DNA of 64,000 nt, taken from NCBI GenBank assembly GCA_958295665.1, contig OY282560.1, forward strand, positions 190,900,061 to 190,964,060, read 5' to 3'. The notes under the pieces are model-generated. The model was not told where the DNA came from, searched no databases, and was given only the letters and a program-made list of their open reading frames with translations. The DNA comes from Tipula vernalis (lineage: Eukaryota > Arthropoda > Insecta > Diptera > Tipulidae). This document shows positions 46,446-59,164 of the stretch, one piece after another. The position numbers and the translations under genes were made by a program. Position 1 is the first letter of the stretch. Every line of letters begins with the position of its first letter.

Positions 46446-49230
46446 CACGGCTCGTCTGAACGCGGCTCAACCCAAAAGTGCTTGCACTTCTGTTTTTTTT
46501 ATGGCATCATGTTCCCTAAGGTCTAATGAATAAGATAAAAGTTTTTTTGAAATCCTCCACCGACCAGTTTTCATTTTCGCGCCAAAATTCGAAAATTGGA
46601 ACCAAAAATTGATTTTTTGGTCTGAAAAAGTGAAATATCTTATGTTTTATAAAAAGTTTCAGGAAGAGAATGCAGTAGGCAGGTTACAAGAAAAGCAGAA
46701 AACTTGTCTTCCTCGATCAGTTCATTTCAGTTTTCCATTATGTCGAAAAATTTTAATCCTCCAAAAGTTGCCCGCGCACTTTCACACGAAGAGAACCGGA
46801 GTCAAATTTGTTTGTTGTGCTTAAAAATGAATAATGTCATTTTCAAGATAGAAGCCTCGCTGCAATCGAATCTAGAAAAATTACTGAAACTTCGTGTGGA
46901 CAATATCTTGTGTGAAGAAAGACTGCCGAATATTTTTTGTGCCGGATGCAAACGGAACGTCTACCGACAACTTCCCAGTGCCGATCCAGGAATCGTTTCC
47001 TCCAAGACTGTCGAGCTACCTGATTATTCTAAGCTTTTGAGTGTAAGTTTGACTACGAGATCTAGGACTCAAAATCCCTGTCAGTGCTATTTGTGCCAGA
47101 TTGCTCGAAGTAATGTGATATCCATGCAACTTCTTAACAAAAAAAAAAATCGGCTGACGGGAAATGCATCAAACGTTGTTCCAAATGTTTTATTGATCCC
47201 AAACGAGGAACACCTCATAAATGCACCAAAACTTCCCAAATTGATAATGTATGCAATTATATAAATACAATGGGAAAGAAAGTAATGGAACAAGTGGCGT
47301 CAACATTAGTCAGTAAAATTGCAATTCAACAACATGACATTGATGACAAAGTAAACAAAAAAGATTCGTCGGTCTCCCTTACTCAGGCACGTGGAGGAAA
47401 CTCCATGAAATTATTCATAAATCTCCACGAGAAAAATGAAGGAACCAGCTTCGAATATATCCACAGCCGATTTCTTGAAAATCAAAACAAAATTTAATCT
47501 TAGTACAAAGACTACTCTTGATATAGCGACCGCTTTGAGAGTTGCTACCAAAAAGCGGGCGATAATTAAGCCAGGATTGAAAAAAAGCCTGGAACAGAAG
47601 AATGGCGAGGTAAAAAGTTTCTTTTGTGCTAAGACAATATATTTTGTAACCATCAAAGCTCGAATGAGCACACCAATCCAATGTCCCATAGTTTACTGAC
47701 ATACTCTTGAAGATTTTCATTCTCATATCGAGAAACAGCGGGATATTAGAAATCAGCACTTAAAATTTGGAATTGACGGTGGCGGTGGTTTTTTGAAGGT
47801 GTGCCTGTCTGTTCAAGATGATTCAACTGAAATTTGTCAACAGGAGAAAAAACGTCAAAAGTATGATGATGACGTGTTTGCTAAAGCTTTTGCTTACTCA
47901 GGCGTTAAGAAAATCTTTATTCTTGCTATTGTGAAGTCAGCTCAAGAAAATTATGAAAACGTGTCAGCAATATGGAAAATATTGGAAATTGAGGATTTTC
48001 TGGTACGTTAGCGACTGATCTCAAATTAGCCAATATCCTGACAGGGATTATGTCTCATTCATCGACGTACCCTTGTACATGGTGCCTTTGTGAAAGCACA
48101 AATTTGGAGCACGTCGGACCTCGGCGAACTGTGGGAAACTCAACCTCATATTTTGAAAAATGCGAAAAATTTCAAAAGCTGTATCAATCCTCCAGTTTTT
48201 CAGCTGATGACGATAAAAAAATTCTTGACAATATTCCTCCTCCAGAACTACATCTAATGCTTGGTGTGGTTATTAAAATAGTCAGCCATATGCACGATGA
48301 ATTTGTTACTGAAACAACAGAATGGATCAACCTATGCAATGTTCAACGAGAATTTTCTCAAGTAGGTACCAAATTCAATGGCAATTCATGTAGAATACTA
48401 TTGAAAAAAGTGGATAATCTCCGATCGTTTTGCTCTATTGGTTGTTTGAAATATGTGGAAACACTAAAGGATTTTGATCGTGTTCACAATTGTTTTGGAA
48501 TCGAATCAAATGATTGTTACAAAGAATCTATCGCTTAATTCAAGACTAGCTATTTGGCCCTAGGGCTATCAGTCACACCAAAAGTACATGCAGTATTTTA
48601 CCATATAGAAGATTTTTGTGAAGGCCATAGAAGAGGGTTGGAATTTTACAGTGAACAGGCCATGGAGACAGTGCATTCTGATTTCAAGACAATGTGGAAC
48701 AAATATCAAGTTTCTGAAAACCACCCAGATTATAATGATAAATTAATGAGAGCTGTAATTGAATATAATAGTTACCACATATAATTAATTGAATCAAACT
48801 TGAATTAATGTTACTGAAATAAAGGTTTTTATTCTTCTCGACTATCATGAGTTTTGATTTGTTTGAAATATTTCATTATATCCCCACGCATGTGTTTAGA
48901 AGACATCTGTCGACAAAGAGAGAAATATTTCGCAAATTAGGAACCTTTTGACCTGTACTTTTCTGCATTCTCTTCCTGAGACTTTCCTTTTTCGATCTTT
49001 GTATGCTGGAATCCTCCGGAAGGGCATACAAAATAAGATATTTCACTTTTTGAGACCAAAATATCGTTTTTTTGGTTCCAATTTTCGAATTTTGGTGCAA
49101 AAATGTAAACTGGTCGGTGGATGATTTCAAAAAAACTTTTATCTTATTTGTTAGACCTTAGGGAACATGATGCCATAAAAAAACAGAAGTGCAAGCACTT
49201 TTGGGTTTAACCGCGTTCAGACGAGCCATG
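46446..49230 (+). mobile_element. DNA transposon with long TIRs, CAC termini and 4-bp duplication (CMC/Chapaev-like?)
   Basis: Ends CACGGCTCGTCTGAACGCGG (46446) and the inverse ...CGCGTTCAGACGAGCCATG (49230). The inverted repeats extend about 240-270 bp (to about 46.69 and from about 48.96 kb). ATAT directly flanks both ends (46442-46445 and 49231-49234). Length 2785 bp with a broken plus-strand transposase. CAC termini with a 4-bp duplication suit the CMC/Chapaev group, but the class was not verified. Confidence 0.85.
46704..48784 (+). pseudogene. DDE-type transposase of the 46.4-49.2 kb element, broken
   Basis: N-terminal cysteine-rich region (46740-47100): SQICLLCLKMNN, NIFCAGCKRNVYRQ and NPCQCYLCQIAR, probably a zinc DNA-binding domain. 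The core has LKFGIDGGGGFLKVCLSVQD (47.77 kb, likely first Asp), GVKKIFILAIVKSAQENYEN, LATDLKLANILTGIMSHSS (48.01 kb, likely second Asp), a Cys/His insert PCTWCLCES, and IPPPELHLMLGVVIKI. FYSEQAMETVHSDFKTMWN (48.63 kb) is the likely catalytic Glu region, and the protein ends AVIEYNSYHI. Lesions: stops near 47.27, 47.70 (TGA after IVY) and 48.54 kb, frameshifts near 47.45 and 48.01 kb. The catalytic assignments are my inference from spacing and conservation style. Confidence 0.8.
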
Positions 49231-49234
49231 ATAT

Positions 49235-49794
49235 ATCAGCAAATTCTTAGGTAAAAAATTCAAAATTTGAAATTAAGCTCCGTACAAAGCAGGACATTTA
49301 GAAAAATATTCGTTTTTTCTCACTTGTGCACTGAAAATAGTATTCTAAAATATTTTTAAACAAAGTACTAGAATATAGCCAATTTAATGGTATTCTAGAA
49401 ACGTATTTTTATAAAGTTCTAGAATAAAGATATTTATGATGAAATTTGTGTATCCGACTAGGATACATTTTTTTTTTATTAGTTTTTATTCACCCAAATT
49501 TTTTTACAATTCTCTTTTTTTTACTGTTGTCTTAAAAACTATTTACAAAAAAATATATGATTTTATAATTGATTTTCAATATGCCCAATTTTGGGCCTCA
49601 TTAAAATTATGTGATAGTAGGGTTGGTTTCTTATTTACATTTGTTCTTATGTAAAAAATAATATTTCTTTTTTTATATTTTTTCATTTAAATTTCTATGT
49701 GTGAATTAGAAAATGGATATAAAAGTAATTCTTTAATTGAAAATTTCAAACTTGTATCTAAACCGCCATCTTTATCAAAAAATTTTAAATTACA
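49235..49794. other. Non-coding
   Basis: AT-rich. TTCTAGAA-type words recur three times between 49.33 and 49.43 kb. No gene. Confidence 0.45.
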
Positions 49795-49909
49795 TTAACC
49801 CTCATACGACCCTTAGAAAAAGTTACACATGTGACCCTTGGGTGAAATTTCACCCACATATTGAAATAAAGAAAAATAATTATTTAATTCATTTTGGTTA
49901 CAGTTAATT

Positions 49910-50360
49910 TTATTTATTTTTTAAGTTATATACAACGGTCTTGTGTTGACCACATACAGATCTTTGGCAAGTATGGTACACTGAATAAGCTTTTCTATCT
50001 TTTTTGGAGCAAAACTCACAATGAGACCCCGAGATTTTCCTTTTTTTAACACCGGATTTGTCTGCAACATTGGCCGGTCTGGTGGCACCAGACGCTTCCA
50101 TTATACTAGATATTTCTGTTATATCAGATGCGGTAGCATTATGCCGTAAATGTTTGACAAGGTTCATTGAATAGTTTCCTCTTGGTAATCTGGGTCACAT
50201 TATTATTTGTTGATAGACAAGGTCAGCTCCAAGTTGTTCTAGAAACTAACGTCGTTTGTATAGTTTGTTTTTATTCCAGTCCGGGTCGACTTCCAGCCAC
50301 AAAACATATGCATTGACACTTGAAGCGTCTATCATGATTCAAAATAAGGCGAAAGACCAG
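49910..50360 (-). pseudogene. piggyBac transposase C-terminal fragment with cysteine-rich domain
   Basis: Minus strand. Near 50.34-50.25 kb, IMIDASSVNAYVLWLEVDP followed by a WNKNKLYKRR block is the conserved RWP--LF-N-ID-A-(I/V)NA-VLW region. After a frame break, the 86-codon frame at 50167-49910 ends in a zinc-binding domain, SHCEFCSKKDRKAYSVYHTC then QRSVCGQH, which in active piggyBac proteins binds the transposon ends. The catalytic core is absent. Confidence 0.92.
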
Positions 50361-50817
50361 CGATTGTAAACATTTTGCATCCGTGGAAGTAGTTTTTTTG
50401 GAACATATTGCACCAACGATATATTTGCGTAAAAATAAAAGTTGCTGGAAAATACGGGACGCCGACGTAATTCCTGCTTCGCGACGGCTGGTAAAAATGT
50501 TTTATTTTAGCGTTCCAACAATTGTATTTTTAAGTTTGAATAGTTATTCAGCCAAGTTGAGAGTTGTAAACAATTATCGCACGTGACACTACGACCCTTT
50601 AAGCCTTTTACTACGTCTAGCATCACCTTCTGACCCTGATTTGTTACAGGTGCTCAATTTGATTCTTTTCCAGTGTATACCTACATGTTTCAAGCAAATT
50701 TCGAGGTTCTATCACATAAAAACCATATTTTAATACCATATTTTGCTGGCTTAGATGGTATATAATGCTCTAAAGGACAATGCCCACGAAAAGCCGACAG
50801 ATGCTGCGACAGAAGCC

Positions 50818-50905
50818 GACATTGATTTTTTCATAATCATAAGCTAATCAGTTCGAAACTGGATTGAATTCTTTTACAATCTTCGGAACATATTAAAATC
50901 GTATG
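50818..50905 (+). mobile_element. Hammerhead-bearing family, 3' fragment (copy 3)
   Basis: ATTGATTTTTTCATAATCAT, CAGTTCGAAACTGGATTGAA and CAATCTTCGGAACATATTAA repeat the last ~90 bases of copies 1 and 2. The half of the ribozyme with CCAGTC and CTGATGA is missing, consistent with 5' truncation. Inserted in piggyBac 3. Confidence 0.88.
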
Positions 50906-50958
50906 GCATTAAAATCTAAAATGGGTGAAATTTCACCCAAAGGTCGTATGAGGGTTAA

Positions 50959-51849
50959 ATAAAAATCTATTTACATATGTTTGTCTACTATTTTTAATTC
51001 TAATTATTGAAAAGTTATATCATCATCCCATTAATTGGTCTTTCCACCAGAACTGGCATTTGTTTGAAATGTATTCTTGTTTGTCTCTGTTCGATAAGTT
51101 GATTTTGTATTATCTTAAATCTATAGTGGCGGGCAAAAATGAACGAATAAATAGGGAATTTTTATTTTAATAGTATTACGCGTTTATAAAGGCAAACAAA
51201 GAAGAATTACTTTATGCGTTTTAATATTTAAAATATATTTTAAAACTTAAATAACAAAGTATTAGTAATTAATTTAAATTAAAACTAGAATGACAAAAAA
51301 ATCAATAGTGCACATTATTCCAATTTTGCACGGATCCATTTTGTGGTATAATAACAGTTATAGTATATTATATAACAACAGTTAATTAGTATTTTTCCAT
51401 AATCCTTTATTCGCAATTACGCTTGCTTCTCTTCTTGGCACACTTTGTACCAAATACTTAGTAATCAACATTTATTTTCAAGTATTTACTGTATGTGTGG
51501 TACGGCCAATTATAAATGCGAAACCAGTTATTTGTATTAAACAAAACGTGGAAGGCTGTTAGTCGAAATCAACTCGAGAATCAACTCGAAATGATCCTGT
51601 TACTGTACCAAGTCTAGAAACTACCCAAAATGGCTTTCAAATCTTTTATGTACTAACAGTAAGCTTTTCCTTAAAATTTTGTAAACTGAGAATTATTTAA
51701 ATCTGCCATCATTAAAATTAAAAAAGTTACTTTATACATAACAATAAAAGTTTTCATTTTTATACAATAAAAAATTTAGTGAAAACAATAAAGGAAGTTA
51801 TGCAATACATTAAATAAATAAAAATTTAAACTTGCAATTACCTATACTT
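50959..51849. other. Non-coding
   Basis: AT-rich, only short frames. I see nothing to annotate. Confidence 0.45.
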
Positions 51850-54060
51850 GAGATTGCACCAAATCACTCAGACTATCACATTCGAATACAATTTTTTTTA
51901 GACCGGATGGCAAATATTTCAAATTCCGACAAATTTTCAATTCATTCGGAAGACTATTAAACTGTTCGTTGTGTAGAATCTTTGAATCCGAATATACTGA
52001 GAGTTCACAAAGTTGCATCTAGTGCCGAGCTTTGATTGGTTCCCAATGATAACAAAAACAGCGTTCAATACTTTGAGCACAAACAAATGTCTAAGTGGAA
52101 ATATCTTCAGGCTATGAAGCAGAAGTCCTCCAAATTATCCTAACAATATGATTCTGCGCAATAATGAGTGGATTAATTCTGGAGTAGTAAGGGCCATCCC
52201 CACAAACTAAGCCATAAGACAATTTCGAGTCAACTAATGTAAAGTATATATTTCTTAAAACTCCAGTAGCGCATACTCCACGTGGTGATTGAAATTTAAT
52301 AATCGTTATTATGAGATATTGACGAATGTCACATAGATGGTGTCTCCCAAGCATAGTGTTATCCACAGTTAGTCCTAAGTACTTAAAAGATGCAACGAAT
52401 TCAATTTTAAAACAGCTACTTAAGAACATTGTATGCGTGGAGCACCAGTTCTTCAGAGAGATTAGGTCCGATTGCATGTGTTGAGTAACAATGTTACGTT
52501 CAGGTTGACTGTTAATGAACACCAGGTCATCCGCGAAGCAATCAATTGGGAATTAAAGTCAATATAAAAAATAGAATTCAAATATATAAAAAACAGCAAC
52601 AGACCCTGCGGAATACCATCGCTTAAGGTTTTAGGCTGGCTAATAATACCTTTAATTTTAACAACCTGGGATCTATCGGACAAGTATGAGCAAGACCAAA
52701 GCAAAATGACCCACGAAACCCACCATAAAAAAGTTTTTTGAATAGAACTTTGTGGTTAACCATAGCGAATGCATTCGTAGATTTTCCGAAGCCAAACTGG
52801 CTGACATGTACAAAATTGGTACTGTCCGAAAATCTAGTAACCCTCGAATAGATGAGTTTGTCAATGATTGTACCAAATACAGAAGGCAATAAGATTGGTC
52901 TATAGTTGGAAATATTTTTTTTATCGCCTTTTTTAAAAATTGGAATCACAACAGCTTCTTTACAAACTAGAACGATAAACACCGGTAGAAAAACTTAAAT
53001 TTACTATGTGTAAAAAAACATCAACAATATAAATGGAGATTTTGTTGATGAGGAAGTTGCTAAACAGATCATTTCCAGACGAATGCGATATTTTATGTTC
53101 CGATATCACATTTAGAATTTCAAGCGGAAAAGTTTCTAAGAACAGACACGATTTTAATTTAGACTTACTTTGAGCTAATGGATTGTTTCAAATTTAAGAC
53201 AGTATTTACGAAGTGATTGTTAAACAATTCAGTAAATTCGCGTGAATCGGTTACAGAAGCATTTTCACCAGTGAATATTCCTTTAATTTAAGCTGTTGAC
53301 CTGTCTTGGCCAAAACTATTTCCTGTTTAACAGCTTTAATTAGTGCCTTAACTCGGTTTGTGAAGACCAAATCATTTAAGTTATTAATAAGACAGAAGAC
53401 CAACTTTCTTCGTTTAAAACTTTAAATAAATTCGAATAATTAATAATGAGTAGGAGTATTAGACCCATAAATAGGTACAAATACATTACTGGTCATACAA
53501 TGTTCAGTGATATTTAAATTTCGAATATCAGCTTCATAGCTAAACTCAAACTTTGGTGAATGCGTAAAAACAAGTGATCAATGCAGGTGGAGGAATTTCT
53601 TGCAATACAAGTTGGCTAATTTATCAGCGGCTTAAGGCTGCGAGAGGCCATCATGAGCAAGTAATCAACTGAAACCGGTGGAAATTCAGAAATATTTAAG
53701 TTCATAACACCAAAAAACATTAAATGTTGGGAAAACAGATGCGCGCACAGAATGACATATAACGAAAATCAAAATAGAATTCCCCAGTATAAGGTCAGGT
53801 CTACAAGCATCAATACGAACCGCAACAACATCTCCGGCTCTATACATAGAATTGCAATTACCAACAATTTTAAAACCTGGTATTTTATAGCTCTCTAGTT
53901 CATGATGTTCAATTCAGACTTCAGAAAGCAGAATGATTTGTGGCAATAGCTCGAGTGCAGCAATAAAAATTAATTTTATGTTTCATTTGTTTTCCAGGCT
54001 ATCAGGTGCATTCAGGTCTCCCAACATGTTGGCATTAAAAATCTACCGATAGAAAGAATG
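51850..54060 (-). pseudogene. LINE C remnant (EN-RT, minus strand)
   Basis: Endonuclease part (54.06-53.45 kb): YRAGDVVAVRIDACRPDLIL and FCYEL/FEFSYEADI-like pieces. RT: AVVIPIFKKGDKKNISNYRP and VFGTIIDKLIYSRVTRF (52.95-52.82 kb), LSDRSQVVKIKGIISQPKTL then SDGIPQG (52.69-52.61 kb), FADDLVFINSQPERN (52.54 kb, Phe in place of Tyr in the YADD box) and ASFKYLGLTVDNTM (52.40 kb). C-terminus: NSLPNELKICRNLKYLPSGL (51.96-51.89 kb). Many stops and frame changes. The IFKKGDK--NYRPISLLP style fits the Jockey/CR1-like groups of insect LINEs; clade undecided. Inactive. Confidence 0.82.
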
Positions 54061-54879
54061 ACATTTAATCTATAAAATTGATATGAAATTTTGAATGTAT
54101 CAGTGGGTTCAAGTCTCAAAGTGTTGATTTTACCCAACATTTAGGCAACAGTTGGCTTACCTGAATGCATCCAGATTGATGTCAAACTATAAAGGGTCTT
54201 TTGTTGTATGCCTCTTAATTAATTATTAGCTAAAACAAAATATTCTAGAAATCGTTGGCTTGGAAATGGGGAATTTAATATTTTAGAATGTACAACCATC
54301 TCTAACCGCTTCCCTTTAAAATAAAGGTGCACGCCGTATCTCAAATCCGCTAACTGCTCAGAATGTAAAGCGGTCTTAAATGATCGGGTCGTGATTGGTG
54401 GATGTTCTTAACAGAAAGTGTATATACACAAATTCTTGAAAAGTGTACAAAACAAAGTGTAGTCGCGTATACGTAAAATAAATGGAGCCAAGAATTACAG
54501 TTAATTATTCTCAAGAATCTTCATTAATCGAAACTAACTCTTATGTTTGTAATGATGTTATAAAAATAAAATAAAATTAGAAATATAAAATACCAATGCT
54601 TTAAAAGATAGAACGACAAACATTTTCTAAATACCTCTCTAGACAAATTAAAATCAAAAAGCTTACGAATCTCATTGAAAGCAGCCGCGATATGTTAAAT
54701 AGGCTCACCTTTGGCATAGTTTATAATTCAAAACGGTAATTTGAGTTGAAAATCTTAATCCCGTTCTAAACGAGCGAGAGAGTAAACTTTAAACAGCAGC
54801 AAAATTCAGACTAAAGTCGCTGATAATTCTAGCCTACGAATAAACAGTTGCTCAATATCTAATAATTTACATTTCCCCT
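54061..54879. other. No gene recognised
   Basis: No motif-bearing frame. Probably the decayed 5' part of LINE C plus spacer. Confidence 0.35.
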
Positions 54880-56370
54880 TATAAGAAGGAAGTGCGAAAG
54901 CTAATAATCCGCGGTTCGGAGTGAAGTCTCCGTGGAGGATACGTTAAGGAACGTTTATGGCAGCTCTCAATGCGATCAGAATATTGCACTGCTTTCCAAC
55001 TGAGAACGTATACTAAAGCCAAGTATAAAGTTTTAATAACATATCGTCGGCGAGAAAAAAGGTGAAGATCTTCTTAATGAAACCAAACATTGAAATAGCC
55101 TTGGGAGATGCAATCGTGCATTTGTTTGTGAAATCACAAGTCCGGGGTAAAGATAATACACAGATCTTTGAACATAAATTTTATTAATAATGTTATATTG
55201 CAGAAAATAATCGCAACGCGAAATCTATCGTGAACGGTTGAAGCACATTCTACCACGATTTGAAAAATTTTGATTCAACTTTTCTTCTGAACGCCAAGAT
55301 GAAAAGCTTTACTTAGATCAGACTGAAAATCAATAACATCACTGTTAGTCTTAATAGTTTGACATGAATATTTCGAATGATGAATAAAATGAATAGAAAA
55401 GTTCGGAAGTGGCTCCCTGATGAAAAGCTGAATAAGAAATTAGCCACAAGGATCACACTATATCCGCTAGAATTTATATTATCATTAACCAACATTAATA
55501 TTAGACTCAATTTCGAGAATATAATTATTGTATAAGAACCGATTTATAAATATGTGTACTTTTTGCTCAATACGTGGAAAGCAGGATAATTAGAAGCATT
55601 CGGAAACAGATTATGTCGTTTATGAGCTTTATCATTCCTATTTTTTCAGATTTATCAACTGTTTATACCACGGTTCCTTTTTACTATCCGAAAATAAAAC
55701 TTTCGAAATAAATAGTATTATAAAATTTGCTTAACATTGCGTCTAAATTATTAATCGAACTCCATGAAACCCAATGGGAAGCTTCAAGATAAATATTAAA
55801 TGAACTGGAGTCACCCTTTTTACGTTCACAGGTTCACAATATAACTAAAATGTATATTGGAGAATGAAAAATACTCAACAACCTCGCCAGGTCATCACAT
55901 GTAGACACTTTCACATCATGATCCTTAGGTAGAAATATTACCGAAATTATCTTTTACGGAAATAAATTGCTTTAAACCAAATGACACAATGCCAGATATG
56001 AAGCTTTCCATGTCAGTATTCAAATTAATAAGTGTCACGTTATCATCATTATATTTTCACTCCACGTTTGGTAAGTTCAAGTCAACAAAGCAATCTTTTT
56101 TGTAAAGGTTAAGGACTATTTGTGAATTGATGGTCTTAAATAAGAATATCTATGAAATTTACTACGCACAGCAATCATTTTCAAATCACAATTATCAATG
56201 TGTACAGAAACCGAAGAGAATTCGTTCGAGACTGCTACTAAAACGCAACCTCCTTCTTCATAGGCATTCTCCTGGAGACACCTGTGATGAACAGCTGTTA
56301 AAATTTGAATCCGTTCCATTGCACATTGTAAAACAATAACACGGGCGTTAACTCTTTCATCAAATTCCAA
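54880..56370 (-). pseudogene. LINE E remnant (endonuclease, linker and RT C-terminus)
   Basis: Minus strand. The frame at 56370-56116 contains YEEGGCVLVAVSNEFSSVSV, the RGGGV-(L/I)-AV block of LINE endonucleases. Near 55.75 kb, INNLDAMLSKFYNTIYFESF fits the EN-RT linker. Near 55.05-54.90 kb, IKTLYLALVYVLSWKAVQYS then DRIESCHKRSLTY matches the LKTLY-ALVRS-LEY...DRIE--QKRF block of Jockey-type C-termini. The RT core is missing. The copy is heavily decayed and partly deleted. Confidence 0.68.
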
Positions 56371-56869
56371 ATTTAGCGCTTTATTAATGACGCTTGGTCC
56401 CGCATTTTAGTTGAACCATAAGCGTTCGATGGTTTAAGACCATTCGCGTGTGTATGTTGTGGTTGGCGCGTTATTGACACGGCGTATATGTTGCACTTTA
56501 TTTAAATGTTCTCATGGACCGTCTGCATTTGGACAGACTTGGCGGTGTTGTAATTGGCACGATACTTACGTATTTAAGCGTACGGCTTATTTAGTTGATA
56601 CACAGAGTGTTTGAAGTAAGTTCTTATGAAATCAACTAGACGTAGATATTAGTTATACCGCAGTTTAATTCTAGAGCTGATAGACTTGGTTTATTCAGAC
56701 GGAGGCAGAGTTTGTATTAGTCAGGGTTTCTTCAGATATCATTTAGTTTCATTATATTCAGGATTTCTTATTATTCGGATTATTTTTAAAACGGATAAAA
56801 ATGATATTTATAAAGGTAACCCCATCATAACCGAACCTTCACAAATATGTATATTGGTCCATATAGTCA

Positions 56870-57430
56870 AGCAGAAGGATATAGTAGCTTAGCATCCATG
56901 TGGCGATTATCGACGCATTAATATCACAACAACTCCGTATAGGTACCCAATTGTCCATCTTCACAAATGTTTTTTGCCTAAATGGATTTATGGTGTTCTC
57001 AAAGATCGGCTTAGTAAGAGCATCCCATCACATTTCTTTAGTTTCTTCAGGGGCATACTTCAAAAGATGAAATTTATTCATCACCTAGTACAGTTGAATT
57101 CGTTTTTAAAATTCTAGCTACAATAATTTATCGTGTTGATAAATTATTAAAGCTGATTTATCCGTAACATTACTCATCTTCTAGCACTTCTACTTTACTA
57201 GCACACCACAGTCTAATTCGCACTGGCATACCATCTAACCGATGCATCCAGTTGGCCTATTGGAACAGTACTTGTACAATTCAGTGATGGTAAGAGGGGG
57301 CCTTTATCTTCATGTTGCGAAACTTACTTTCAACCGAGTCAAAATATGCGGCAGTCGACCGCAAACTGTTAGGCATTTACCTTTCTCTCAAATATTTTAG
57401 GTATTTACGAAACGAGAATTGTCAAAAACG
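56870..57430 (+). pseudogene. Gypsy (Ty3) LTR-retrotransposon RT/RNase H remnant
   Basis: HGDYRRINITTTPYRYPIVH (56.90 kb) is the Gypsy RT block CGDYR-LN--T--D-YPIPH, with a frame change just upstream. After a gap, LTDASSWPIGTVLVQFSDGK (57.24 kb) is the RNase H opening TDAS--AIGAVL-Q. TESKYAAVDRKLLGIYLSLK (57.33 kb) follows as the YS-YDRELLAIYLA-KHFR block. The RT catalytic YxDD segment is not seen and no LTRs were found. Non-functional relic. Confidence 0.82.
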
Positions 57431-57518
57431 AGGGATCAATAGCGTGTTTTAGATGAAAGATGATAGGTTGGTCGTAGTGCTTGGCAAACTGGGATTTTTA
57501 ATCTTCTCACTAGATCAA

Positions 57519-57722
<204 letters not shown>

Positions 57723-57842
57723 CTATAGTTATTATCAGTAGCATCCAATCTGAAATTTCAAATAGATCTAAAATAAAACTTAATATAAATTGAAACTATA
57801 TACTAGCAGCGTTGTGCCGTATTGTCTACCTGGCGTAATTTA

Positions 57843-57870
57843 TACATTGTCTACACGTGTAGACAATGTA
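57843..57870. repeat. 28-bp perfect palindrome in hAT-like left end
   Basis: TACATTGTCTACAC followed by its exact complement. It contains two of the TGTCTAC/GTAGACA words that recur in both subterminal regions and may be a transposase-binding site of this element. Confidence 0.85.
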
Positions 57871-58274
57871 TGTAGAAAATTAAATTATTCACGTCGACAA
57901 TATCGAAAATGTCGAAAATGTCGAAAAAAATGGTTTCTGTGAGCAAAATAGTATTTTAATTTTTTGCTAATATACTATCTACGGTGTGAAATCTGTATCA
58001 AATTATCACCACAATAAACAAAAATAACCATATAATAAGTATGGTTCATTAGAATAAAATAAATAACAAGAATTATGGTTCATTTAGAAAGTTAACTTTA
58101 TTATTTATAACTTTTAATTATCTACAGACACAAAAAGCGAAAATTTATTAATTTATTATCCATCTACAGTGTTGTCATCTGTTGGTTTTTAACATGCCCT
58201 AAGTAAACGTTTACTGACATCTAGCTGCATTTGAATAAAAGAAAATAATTTTAAAAGTGTAAATCATTCTTGTA

Positions 58275-58333
58275 GTAGTAGTCGACCATTTTTCTTATCT
58301 GTCAAAAACGAAATTTGACAAAATAAATAAAAT

Positions 58334-58371
<38 letters not shown>

Positions 58372-59161
58372 TAATTAAAATTTACTAAAATTAAAAAAAC
58401 TTAAGTCAGAATCATTATTTTCCTGCCTTATTTAATTTCCTTTATTATCCATGTTATGATCACCGAGTCAAATGAAGAAATTTTATATTTTTGTATTTTC
58501 GGCTGTCGAACGACGATGCTGGACAAAAAGTGTACGAGAAATTAGTTAAGGGTTATGAAAAGTATAAACAATTTTAGGATAGTTCAATTCGAAAAATTGT
58601 ATTTTTATGTTATTTTTGTATGTTTGCGGAATAAAATAAGTTACCAAAATAAATGTGTTTTATGTAATGGCACAGATCGACCGGCTAGAGCGTAGCCATT
58701 TTCTCACCTAAATGGATTTAATTTACTATAACGAAAAGTCAAAATTTTAAAATAAATTTTTAAACTCATTTTCATATTTATTCCAAAATGCAAAATGTAC
58801 AAAAAAATAAAAATATTTTATTGCTTTTTAATAACGCCAAGTCGTGATGGATCTTGACTGGGATAATGAACCCCACCCGGTGTTGGTGATATCACTCCGC
58901 TTTGGGCTGCAACTGCTGCCGTTGATGTTGCTAAAGCCGTTTGTGCCGTTGCCGGAATTGGAATAGCCTGAGTATTATATGCCTGACCATAGGTGCACCA
59001 GGTATCATTTCCAGTGGTAATTGATGTAATTTCACACCAGGTGGTAAAACTGCCATTTCAGATGATTGCAAATTAAAATAATCATTAGGATTTGGTGGCA
59101 GAGGTAAAGCACCGGGAAGGCCTGGCACCGGTTCAAATATATATTGTCGAACTGTTTTCGC
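58275..59161. repeat. Long inverted repeat, left arm
   Basis: Reverse complement of 61627-62507 over its whole length, with only scattered differences by eye (for example one base in the Gly-Ala-Leu-Pro-Leu region and a different number of AAT units near 58340-58370). It contains the C-terminal part of a gene fragment plus 3' flank. The centre between the arms is about 2.46 kb. Confidence 0.93.
58816..59161 (-). pseudogene. Unrecognised host-like gene, C-terminal fragment (left copy)
   Basis: Minus strand, starting mid-exon at the arm edge. AKTVRQYIFEPVPGLPGALP, LPPNPNDYFNLQSSEMAV and LPPGVKLHQLPLEMIPGAP are followed by a one-base deletion. In the next frame come YGQAYNTQAIPIPATAQTAL, an Ala-rich stretch and SQDPSRLGVIKKQ before TAA. 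The product is proline- and alanine-rich and looks like a nuclear-protein tail; I do not recognise the family. The Met and first residues predicted at 59176 lie outside the arm and are fortuitous. Confidence 0.7.
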
Positions 59162-59164
59162 AAC

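Larger units (their letters stand above)
49799..50954 (-). mobile_element. piggyBac-like transposon 3, deleted, exact TTAA duplication
   Basis: TTAA at 49795-49798 and 50955-50958 flanks perfect ends CCCTCATACGACC and GGTCGTATGAGGG. A second inverted segment GGGTGAAATTTCACCCA, itself palindromic, follows inside both ends. Only the C-terminal third of a transposase remains. A fragment of the hammerhead-bearing family lies near the right end. Confidence 0.95.
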
